From JBHGAV01 sp041946685 (GTDB lineage: Bacteria > Acidobacteriota > Terriglobia > Bryobacterales > Bryobacteraceae), in contig JBHGAV010000002.1 in NCBI GenBank assembly GCA_041946685.1, positions 1 to 64,000 on the forward strand: 64,000 nucleotides of DNA, given 5' to 3'. Of the stretch, positions 56,361-64,000 are shown in pieces. Position 1 is the first letter of the stretch; each line of letters begins with the position of its first letter. The notes beneath the pieces were generated by a model, which searched no databases, was not told the origin of the DNA, and saw nothing but the letters and a program-made list of their open reading frames with translations. The position numbers and the translations under genes were made by a program.

Positions 56361-57299
56361 CTAGAGGTCCGGCGCATGGTCGCGTGTCCCTGCCGCCAGA
56401 AGCGCCTCGGCTGCCGCGTGCACGGTGTTGCAGTGGATGGCCACGGTGTCCTCAACGCGGAAGGCGTATCCTCCGGCCAAAGTGACGGCCACCGGCACGC
56501 CCATGCGCAGGGCCGACTCGATCACGAATCTGTCTCTCTGGCGGAGGCCCCCCATGGTCAGCGCCAGCCCGCCCAACTGGTCCTGATAGTAAGGATCTGC
56601 TCCGGCCAGATAGAAGACAAGGTTGGGCCGGAACTCGCGCAGAGCGGGCAAGTAGTGGATCCGGAGGTGCTCAAGGTACTCCGCATCGCCTGTCTGGTCG
56701 GGCAGGTGGACATCTAGGTCGGAGGGCGGCTTCTCGAGAGGGTAGTTGTTGTACTGGTGGATGGAGAACGTGAACACTTTCCGGTCGTCCGCGAACAGCG
56801 CCGCCGTGCCGTTACCGTGATGCACGTCGCAATCCACGATCATCGCCCGTTCAACGCGGCCCGCGCGCTGGAGGCGTCTCACTGCGACCGCGACATCGTT
56901 GACCGCGCAGAAGCCCTCCCCATGACCGTGGAAACCATGGTGGAACCCGCCGCCAAGGTTGAAGCCGACTCCGTCGCGCAACGCCAGCCGGCCGGCGAGG
57001 ATGGTGCCTCCCGCGGCCAACCGGAAGGCCCTCACCATCTGGCGGGAATAGGGGATCTCCAATTTCCGGATCTCCTCGAAGCTGAGAGTGCCGGTGCGGA
57101 GGCGCTGGATCCAGCCGCGGTCATGCGCTAGGACGAGGTCCTCGTCTTCGGCGAGCCAGGGAGAAACCACGTCTTCCGGAGATGCTACCCCCTCGCTCAG
57201 CAACCTGTCCTTCACCAACCGGTACTTCTCGGAAGGGAAGACGTGGTCGCCGAGACTCATTTCGTAGCCGTCGTGATAGACCAGACGGAACGGCAGCAT
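56361..57299 (-). CDS. histone deacetylase-family (AcuC-like) protein deacetylase
   Basis: A 312-residue zinc hydrolase of the HDAC fold. FHHGFHGHGEGFCAVND carries the catalytic His pair, VDCDVHHGNGT the zinc Asp/His, and LAGADPYYQD the second zinc Asp; LAGGYAF holds the Gly loop before the missing or shifted Tyr. Bacterial relatives remove acetyl groups from lysines (AcuC) or polyamines. It lies 12 nt after pta, the enzyme controlling acetyl-phosphate, the main chemical protein-acetylating agent; a functional link is a sensible inference. Confidence 0.9.
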   Translation of the reverse strand: MLPFRLVYHDGYEMSLGDHVFPSEKYRLVKDRLLSEGVASPEDVVSPWLAEDEDLVLAHDRGWIQRLRTGTLSFEEIRKLEIPYSRQMVRAFRLAAGGTILAGRLALRDGVGFNLGGGFHHGFHGHGEGFCAVNDVAVAVRRLQRAGRVERAMIVDCDVHHGNGTAALFADDRKVFTFSIHQYNNYPLEKPPSDLDVHLPDQTGDAEYLEHLRIHYLPALREFRPNLVFYLAGADPYYQDQLGGLALTMGGLRQRDRFVIESALRMGVPVAVTLAGGYAFRVEDTVAIHCNTVHAAAEALLAAGTRDHAPDL

Positions 57300-57311
57300 C
57301 AGAGACTTCGC

Positions 57312-58325
57312 CTATCCGGCAGGCTTTGTGTAAGCCGCCTGCAAGCACGTGATGATGGCTACGCTATAAATGTCTTCTGCTGAGCAACCCCGGCTCAGGT
57401 CGTTGGCGGGTTTTGCCAGCCCCTGGATGAACGGCCCTATGGCGGCGGCATCGCCCAGTCGCTCCACCATCTTGACCGCAATGTTGGCCGAGGTCAAGTC
57501 CGGGAATATCAGGGTATTGGCGCGCCCCGCAACGGGAGAGCCCGGAGCCTTGGTGGCGCCCACGGCGGGCACCAGGGCCGTGTCGGCCTGCAACTCCCCG
57601 TCCACGTTGAGTTCCGGAGCACGCGCCCGCACGACCCTAAGAGCTTCCACGACCTTGTCCACTTCCTTGTGCCTGCCCCCGCTGCCCTTGGTGGAATAGC
57701 TGAGGAGAGCGACGACGGGCTCGGTTTCAAATAACATTCTCACGGTGCCGGCGGTCGTAATCGCCATGTCGGCCAGATCGACCGCGGAAGGCTCGATCAC
57801 CGTGGAGGCGTCGCAGATCCCCAGCAGGCCATCGTGGCCATACTGACGGTTCCGGACGGCCAGGACGAACAGGCTTGTGACCAGCCGGACCCCGGGAAGC
57901 GTCCCTATGCAGTGCAGCATGGCCCGCAGCGTGTCTTTGCTGGTATACACGGCTCCGCATACACTGCCGTCGGCGTCTCCCGCGGCAACCATGAGCTGGC
58001 CCAAGTACTCCGGCCGGCGGGCGATCTCCGCAGCCTCCAGGGAGGTCAATCCCTTGGCGCGACGGCGTTCATGGTAAATCGCTGCGTACTTTTCGAAACC
58101 CGGGCACGTGTCCGGCTGGATGAAGGCGACGCCGGGCGGCGCGGCGGCCGGAGCCAGCCCGATGAGGATGGGGTCGGCCATCCCCTCGCGAGCCAGCCGG
58201 CCCGCAGCCTCCTGCACGCGGGGGTCCCCACCCTCCGGGAACACGATGCGCTTGCGTCCCCCCGCCTGGCGGACCCTCTCTACTTGACGGTTCATGAACG
58301 CAATCGAAGACTCTGTGACGGCCAT
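57312..58325 (-). CDS. pta: phosphate acetyltransferase
   Basis: The 337-residue short-form Pta interconverts acetyl-CoA and acetyl-phosphate. RIVFPEGGDPRVQEAA, GLTSLEAAEIARRP, the GDADG-x-V-x-GA site, SYSTKGSGG and NTLIFPDLTSANIAVKM are family signatures. It lacks the N-terminal BioD-like part of long Pta. No ackA next to it. ATG at 58325; HDAC gene follows closely. Confidence 0.94.
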   Translation of the reverse strand: MAVTESSIAFMNRQVERVRQAGGRKRIVFPEGGDPRVQEAAGRLAREGMADPILIGLAPAAAPPGVAFIQPDTCPGFEKYAAIYHERRRAKGLTSLEAAEIARRPEYLGQLMVAAGDADGSVCGAVYTSKDTLRAMLHCIGTLPGVRLVTSLFVLAVRNRQYGHDGLLGICDASTVIEPSAVDLADMAITTAGTVRMLFETEPVVALLSYSTKGSGGRHKEVDKVVEALRVVRARAPELNVDGELQADTALVPAVGATKAPGSPVAGRANTLIFPDLTSANIAVKMVERLGDAAAIGPFIQGLAKPANDLSRGCSAEDIYSVAIITCLQAAYTKPAG

Positions 58326-58409
58326 AGGGTCTATTCATTGTACAGAATCCGGGTGGCAGCCCCGCCGAGCGTGCCTGCGGGAGAAGTACAATTGCCGGAG
58401 GTTGACGCA

Positions 58410-59530
<1,121 letters not shown>

Positions 59531-59531
<1 letters not shown>

Positions 59532-59989
59532 TGTCGTTCAGGGTGGAAAGCCCTGCCTTCTCGGACGGCGGCTCGATCCCGAAGCTTTACACCTGCGAGG
59601 GAGCCGATCTGTCCCCCGCGCTCCAGTGGGAGGGCGAACCCGGCGGAACCAGAAGTTACGCCTTGATCGTGGATGATCCCGACGCACCGGCAGGCACCTG
59701 GAATCACTGGCTGCTCTGGGATCTCCCCGCCGGCGTGCACACCCTTCCACAGGGCTTCAAACCGGGACAGGCGGGCGAGAGCGGCACCAACGACTTCGGA
59801 CGGCTGGGCTACGGCGGGCCCTGTCCGCCGAAGGGTCACGGGCCCCACCGCTACTTTTTCAGACTTTACGCGTTGAGGGAATCGTCGCTGGGCCTTCGCC
59901 GGGGCGCCCGGCGTGCAGACCTCGACAAGGCGCTCGCGGGCCGGGTTCTGGCCGAAGCGCAATGGATGGGGGTCTACGAACGCAAGTAG
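59531..59989 (+). CDS. PEBP-family (YbhB/YbcL-like) protein
   Basis: A 152-residue phosphatidylethanolamine-binding-protein fold. IPKLYTCEGADLSPALQW at the N-terminus, VDDPDAPAGTWNHWLLWDLP with the ligand-pocket DPDAP and HW, and GPHRYFFRLYAL are all family hallmarks. The biological role of bacterial members is unclear. No signal peptide. Coupled to GH88 by a one-base overlap. Confidence 0.92.
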
Positions 59990-60005
59990 CCGGCCCGCCC
60001 GACAT

Positions 60006-60035
60006 TTGACATCGCAGGATCGCCCGCCTGACAAT
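60006..60035 (+). promoter_or_regulatory. possible promoter of the GT2 gene
   Basis: TTGACA (60006-60011) is a perfect -35; GACAAT (60030-60035) matches the -10 at four positions, spacer 18 nt. The leader to the ATG at 60055 would be about 13 nt, with no clear ribosome site. Confidence 0.4.
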
Positions 60036-60054
60036 TGCCACTTGCGGCTCTATC

Positions 60055-61392
60055 ATGTCGGTGTCCGTCATCATTCCCGTCTACAACTCCGCTGCGCATC
60101 TGCGGACTTGTCTGACTCATCTGGCCCAGTGGCCCGCCGGACCGCTTGAGCTGATCGTCGTCGATGACGGTTCCACGGACGACTCGGCCGAGGTGGCGCG
60201 ATCCTTCGGCGCCGTAGTTCTGTCAACGGGAGGACGGAGGGGTCCAGCGAGAGCCCGCAACATTGGAGCACGGGTGGCTCGTGGTGAGATCCTGTTCTTC
60301 ATCGATTCCGATGTATGCGTGCATCCGGATACCCTGGAGCGAGTTCGGAGAGATTTCGGGGAACATCCGGAGCTGGATGCCTTGATCGGATCTTACGATT
60401 CGACTCCCCAGTCTCCGGACTTCATCTCCCAGTACAAGAACCTCATGCACTCGTATGTGCACCAGCGGGGGAGACTTCAGGCGTGCACGTTCTGGAGCGG
60501 GTGCGGGGCCATCCGCCGGAAGGTGTTCCTGGAGCACGCCGGATTCGATGAATCCTACGAGCGCCCGGCCATCGAGGACATCGAGCTCGGCTACAGGCTG
60601 CGCCAGGCCGGCCGGAACATGGTGCTCGATAAGGATCTTCAGGTCACCCACCTCAAGCACTGGACCTTCTGGAGCCTGCTGAAGACCGACGTCCTCGATC
60701 GGGGCATCCCCTGGACCGAACTCATTCTGCGTGACCGCTACATGCCGAATGACCTGAACCTGGAATTGAGCCAGCGGGTGAGCGTGGCGCTGGCCTTCCT
60801 GCTGGTGGGCCTGGCCCTGGCGGCGACGGTCCTTTGGAACGGCCTGTTCCTGACGCCGTTGCTGGCGCTGCTCGTATTTCTGCTTGCCGCCTACTGGCTG
60901 GAGTTCGCCTCGGGAAGGCCGTCGCTAACAGCAGCGGTGGGCACGGGGATCGTCGTCTCAATCATCGTGTGGATGGCCTTCGCCTTCAAGATGACGCCCA
61001 TTCTGCCGCCTCTGCTGCTGGGCTGCCTGTTGTTGGTGCTGCGGCACAGATACGCTTACTCCTCGCCGCGCAAGCGCCAGTTTACCGGCGTCATACTGGC
61101 TGTCTATATCCTCGGGGCCACTCTCTATTTCCTGACTCACCTGCCGCGCCATCCGCTGATCTTCGCGTTCTTTCTGGTAGTGGCCGCGATCGTGGTCATC
61201 AACAACCAGTTCTACACGTTTCTCGCCGCCAGGCAGGGGCGGCTGTTCGCCCTGGCGGCCGTTCCCTTTCACCTGCTCTATCATCTCTACAATGGCATCT
61301 CGTTCGCGGCGGGTTTTGTTCGCTTTTCCTGGCGGAAGCTAGTGCGGCGGTATGCTCGCCCGAGCGGAAGCGCCTCGGTCAGTCCCCGCTGA
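60055..61392 (+). CDS. membrane-bound family 2 glycosyltransferase
   Basis: A 445-residue protein. The N-terminal GT-A domain (1-225) shows SVIIPVYNSAAHL, VVDDGSTDDS and the DxD-type FIDSDV; GCGAIRRKVF and the ED region (AIEDIELGYR) supply the acceptor side and catalytic base. Five or six hydrophobic segments follow (about 240-430). It most likely adds a sugar to a lipid or polysaccharide at the inner membrane. Overlaps the convergent galK by 14 bp. Confidence 0.87.
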   Translation: MSVSVIIPVYNSAAHLRTCLTHLAQWPAGPLELIVVDDGSTDDSAEVARSFGAVVLSTGGRRGPARARNIGARVARGEILFFIDSDVCVHPDTLERVRRDFGEHPELDALIGSYDSTPQSPDFISQYKNLMHSYVHQRGRLQACTFWSGCGAIRRKVFLEHAGFDESYERPAIEDIELGYRLRQAGRNMVLDKDLQVTHLKHWTFWSLLKTDVLDRGIPWTELILRDRYMPNDLNLELSQRVSVALAFLLVGLALAATVLWNGLFLTPLLALLVFLLAAYWLEFASGRPSLTAAVGTGIVVSIIVWMAFAFKMTPILPPLLLGCLLLVLRHRYAYSSPRKRQFTGVILAVYILGATLYFLTHLPRHPLIFAFFLVVAAIVVINNQFYTFLAARQGRLFALAAVPFHLLYHLYNGISFAAGFVRFSWRKLVRRYARPSGSASVSPR

Positions 61393-62545
61393 CCTCCCCC
61401 GCTCCGGCGGAGGGCCGGCAGGGATAGATTTCAGGCACGAGATGGAAACGCTCCTCGTACGCCTGGGAGAGGGTTGCCTGAAATCGAAGAGCCGAGTCCG
61501 GATCGACCAGGTTCACGGTGCAGCCGCCGAACCCGCCGCCAGTCATGCGAGCGCCGTACACACCGGGGATCTTTAACGCCGTATCAACCAGGAAGTCCAG
61601 CTCTTGGCAACTTACTTCATAGTCGCGCTGAAGGCTGCGGTGAGAGGCGACCAGCAGTTCGCCCATGCGCCCTAGGTCAGCCGCCCGGCTGGCGGCGGCG
61701 AAGGCTTCCACACGCGCGTTCTCGGTCACCACGTGGCGCGCGCGGCACATCACAACGGTGTCCATCTCGCCGGTGAACTCCCTCAGCATGTCGACCGATA
61801 CGTCACGGAGACTGTCGACTTGGGGATACTTCCGGCCGACGGTGGCCACGGCCGCGGCACATTCGGCGACCCTGTCCCGGTAGGCGGAGCCGCCGAGCTC
61901 GTGCTTCACCATGGTGTTGACCGCGACCAGCTCGGCTTCAGGAGGCAAGACGGCAACCTGGTGGTCCAGGCTGCGGCAGTCAATCATCACCGCACAGCCC
62001 TCGCGGCCGAAGACGGAAATGTATTGATCCATGATGCCGCAGGGCATGCCGACAAAGTCGTTCTCCGCCCGCCGGCAGAGCCGCGCCAGTTCCAGCGGCT
62101 CTACAGAGCGTCCCCCCAGCAGCGCCAGAGCCACTGAGACCTCGATAGCGGCGGAGGAACTGAGCCCCGATCCGACCGGAATGGTGCTATAGACCAGCAG
62201 GTTGCTCGGTTCGACCGGGTAGCCGGCGAGCACGAGCTCGCGCGCGACTCCCAACACGTAGTCTCCCCAGTCTCCGGCGGGCTGCGCCCGCCGGAGCGCG
62301 GAAACCGGCCACTCCCGGGACTGCTCCAGGTTCTTCGAGTAGACGCGGAGATGGCCGTCTGCGGCCGGGGCGCTTGCCGTCAGACAGGCCAGGTCAAGGG
62401 CGACCGGCATGACGAAGCCCAGGTTGTAATCGGTGTGCTCGCCGATTAGGTTCACCCTGCCCGGCGCCCGATAGACGCGCGGGGAATGCCCAGGACCGTA
62501 TCGCTGTTCAAATAACTGGTTCAGAAAGCGCGCCGAGCCAACCAT
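61379..62545 (-). CDS. galK: galactokinase
   Basis: A 388-residue GHMP kinase that phosphorylates galactose. The galactokinase signature GRVNLIGEHTDYN (residues 29-41), the ATP loop VGSGLSSSAAIEV and the C-terminal MTGGGFGGC are all present, as is the CGIMDQ element. Full length. No galT, galE or galM next to it. ATG at 62545; a weak -10 (TATACC read leftward near 62571) lies about 30 nt upstream. Confidence 0.95.
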   Translation of the reverse strand: MVGSARFLNQLFEQRYGPGHSPRVYRAPGRVNLIGEHTDYNLGFVMPVALDLACLTASAPAADGHLRVYSKNLEQSREWPVSALRRAQPAGDWGDYVLGVARELVLAGYPVEPSNLLVYSTIPVGSGLSSSAAIEVSVALALLGGRSVEPLELARLCRRAENDFVGMPCGIMDQYISVFGREGCAVMIDCRSLDHQVAVLPPEAELVAVNTMVKHELGGSAYRDRVAECAAAVATVGRKYPQVDSLRDVSVDMLREFTGEMDTVVMCRARHVVTENARVEAFAAASRAADLGRMGELLVASHRSLQRDYEVSCQELDFLVDTALKIPGVYGARMTGGGFGGCTVNLVDPDSALRFQATLSQAYEERFHLVPEIYPCRPSAGAGEVSGD

Positions 62546-62653
62546 AGGAGGATCCCCTCGAACAGCAGAGTCGCTGCACCGGTATACTCATTCATATTCG
62601 CCCGGGTGAAGCGTAAAGTCTAGCACAATGGCAGGAGGAGTCCGAATTTGCTC

Positions 62654-62682
62654 TTGACCCCGCGGAGAGCCTTGGGAATAAT
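62654..62682 (+). promoter_or_regulatory. strong sigma-70-type promoter in the galK-dnaB gap
   Basis: TTGACC (62654-62659) and AATAAT (62677-62682), each five of six matches, spacer 17 nt. The predicted start near 62689 is almost 200 nt before dnaB, far more than any other leader in the window. The 62546-62884 gap otherwise holds the divergent galK upstream region and the structured RNA candidate. Confidence 0.6.
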
Positions 62683-62688
62683 ACAAAA

Positions 62689-62860
62689 GAGGGGTGATTT
62701 GTTTTCGGAAATTCTGTGGAAAACGGTAGGGGCAGGAGTGTGAACCGCTGGTGCGCAACGGGTTCGCCCTGCCCGGGCGGATTCCTCCGGGCGACTTCTT
62801 TTCCTCCGCATATGCGAAGAGAAACAAGGAGCTTAGATCGCCGGCACAGAATCCCGGATA
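62689..62860 (+). ncRNA. candidate structured RNA or long dnaB leader
   Basis: Downstream of the promoter, several stems can be drawn. The closing stem pairs TTCGG (62704-62708) with CCGGA (62854-62858) and ATTCTGTG (62711-62718) with CACAGAAT (62845-62852). Inside are GGGCAGG (62730-62736) with CCTGCCC (62768-62774) enclosing GTGAACC (62740-62746) with GGTTCGC (62761-62767), then CCCGG/CCGGG (about 62773-62791), then TTCTTTT (62796-62802) with AAGAGAA (62817-62823). A 150-170-nt rod with side hairpins and its own promoter would suit a 6S-like RNA, but no sequence signature proves it. A regulatory leader of dnaB is the alternative. Confidence 0.4.
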
Positions 62861-62884
62861 GTTCGCTAGTCTTGAGTGTCCCGT

Positions 62885-64000
62885 ATGGCGTCCGTCGACA
62901 CCACTCTTGAGAAGGGTCTGCCCGCGAACCTCGATGCCGAGAGGTACGTGCTGGGTTCCATCCTTCTCGACTGCACCCTGTTCATCCAAGTCGCCTCCGT
63001 TTTGCAGGCCGAGGACTTCAGCCTGGAGAAACATCGCCGCATCTTCCTTCGCATGAGCGAACTGCAGGAACGCGGCGAACGCATAGATCGCGTGACCGTG
63101 GCCGAGGAGCTGATGAAGCACAACCAGCTCGAGGCTTGCGACGGCCTGGGCTACCTGGTGAGCCTCGACGATGGTCTGCCGCAGATCCACAACCTGGATA
63201 GTTACGTCCGGATCGTCAAAGACAAGTCGCTGTTGAGGCGGGTGATCTTTACTTCCCAGAACTTGATCAACCGCTGCCTGGCAGGGGAAGAGGAGCCGCA
63301 GGCAATACTGGAGAACGCCGAGGAGATCCTGCTGAAGCTCGGGGAATCCACGGTCAAGGCGGGCCTCGCGACACCCGGCGACATTATCGACGAGTTCCAG
63401 GGAGGCTTGAATGCCTTCCTGGACCCCGGCCGCCGGATCCAGGGACTAAGCACGGGCTTTCAGCGCTTCGACGAGCTCACCGGAGGGCTGCACCCCGGCG
63501 AGCTGATCATCATGGCCGGGCGTCCGTCGATGGGCAAGACCGCCTTGGCCCTCAACATCGCCCAGCACGCCGCGGTCAAGCTCGGCAAGACCGTGGCGGT
63601 CTTCTCTCTCGAAATGTCCAAGGAGGCCCTGCTGACGCGCCTGCTTTGCGCCGGCGCCCGTGTGGACAGCCACCGTTTTCGCCAGGGGTACCTCGACGCC
63701 GAGGAACGGCGGAGGCTGCAAGCTGCCGCCGCCGAGCTGGTGGAAGCCCCCCTGTATATCGATGACACCTCGGGCAGCAACCTCATGGACATGCACGCTA
63801 AGCTGCGGCGGCTGAAGGCGGAAAGGCCCCTCGGCCTGGTGGTGCTCGACTACCTCCAGTTGATGAGCAGCCGGGGCCGGTTCGAGAGCCGCGTGCAGGA
63901 GATCAGCGCGCTGTCGCGGGGATTGAAGCTGCTGGCGAAGGAGCTGGAAGTGCCGATGCTGGTGCTGAGCCAGTTGAGCCGCGCTCCGGAGACCCGCCCC
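62885..64000 (+). CDS. dnaB: replicative DNA helicase DnaB, N-terminal 372 residues (cut by window edge)
   Basis: The frame is open from the ATG at 62885 to the window end. LPANLDAERYVLGSILLD opens the N-terminal primase-interacting domain; the helicase domain begins around 180 and has Walker A AGRPSMGKTALALN, FSLEMS with the Glu, Walker B LVVLDYLQLM, and VLSQLSR. DnaB is the hexameric ring helicase of the replication fork. There is no strong ribosome site before the ATG. The usual rpsF-rpsR-rplI neighbours are absent; galK is upstream on the other strand. Confidence 0.95.
   Translation, partial: MASVDTTLEKGLPANLDAERYVLGSILLDCTLFIQVASVLQAEDFSLEKHRRIFLRMSELQERGERIDRVTVAEELMKHNQLEACDGLGYLVSLDDGLPQIHNLDSYVRIVKDKSLLRRVIFTSQNLINRCLAGEEEPQAILENAEEILLKLGESTVKAGLATPGDIIDEFQGGLNAFLDPGRRIQGLSTGFQRFDELTGGLHPGELIIMAGRPSMGKTALALNIAQHAAVKLGKTVAVFSLEMSKEALLTRLLCAGARVDSHRFRQGYLDAEERRRLQAAAAELVEAPLYIDDTSGSNLMDMHAKLRRLKAERPLGLVVLDYLQLMSSRGRFESRVQEISALSRGLKLLAKELEVPMLVLSQLSRAPETRP

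Noticed and set aside
62689..62860. SRP 4.5S RNA, tmRNA or RNase P RNA in the dnaB leader region
   Set aside because: The SRP GGAA tetraloop domain, the tmRNA Ala-acceptor ends and the RNase P conserved blocks are all missing.

Overview
The window reads as chromosome of a GC-rich, Gram-negative bacterium with very compact gene packing. The mix of genes points to Acidobacteriota, probably the Solibacteres/Bryobacterales side. The pointers are a YacL-type PIN/TRAM protein next to ispD-ispF, a large Ser/Thr kinase carrying TPR-like and PEGA parts, a secreted DUF4038 glycosidase-like protein, a two-subunit glycine decarboxylase, a SufU-type Suf operon, and a cytochrome c maturation operon lacking CcmG and CcmH. 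This placement is inference from gene content, not from a marker-gene search. No rRNA, tRNA, IS element or CRISPR array was seen.

Layout. 1-2.0 kb (-): yacL-like, ispD and the cut ispF (MEP isoprenoid pathway). 2.2-7.7 kb (-): an RRM protein, then a four-gene putative sugar-acid operon (DUF4038 protein, glucarate-dehydratase-like enolase, SDR, URO-D-family protein). 7.8-8.4 kb (+): a VapBC pair with a dyad operator candidate. 8.5-13.8 kb: a LysR regulator divergent from leuABCD. 13.8-16.3 kb: PspC protein, FAD oxidoreductase, methyltransferase. 16.4-19.7 kb (+): a translationally coupled three-gene cassette (HEPN-like, KGGVGR ATPase, second P-loop ATPase) that looks like a conflict or defence island. 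19.7-25.5 kb (-): AKR-like protein, glutamate dehydrogenase, mutS, anmK. 25.6-31.8 kb (+): gcvT-H-PA-PB and a GT-C type membrane protein. 31.9-35.9 kb (+): giant kinase and an unknown protein. 36-42 kb (+): sufBCDSUT and an Rrf2 regulator, behind a strong promoter that overlaps a dyad. 42.1-43.3 kb (+): RsbU-type phosphatase. 43.3-50.1 kb (-): MBL hydrolase, ccmE, ccmF, CcmI-like, carboxypeptidase-regulatory-like protein, ccmA-B-C-D. 50.1-64 kb: YgfZ, PHP phosphoesterase, GyrI-like protein, LytTR regulator, inositol-phosphate synthase, epimerase, HDAC-family deacetylase, pta, GH88, PEBP, GT2, galK, a candidate structured RNA and the start of dnaB.

How the parts work together. Several stretches are textbook operons with 1-4 nt overlaps (leuBCD, gdh-mutS-anmK, gcv, suf, ccm). 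The suf operon supplies Fe-S clusters, and YgfZ downstream and LeuC are related consumers or helpers. The ccm operon appears to be the reduced 'system I*' form: CcmE has CxxxY instead of HxxxY, and no CcmG/CcmH is present in the operon. The most interesting items for follow-up are the three-gene ATPase/HEPN cassette, the reduced Ccm operon with a zinc-ribbon CcmI-like protein, and the structured transcript candidate in front of dnaB.
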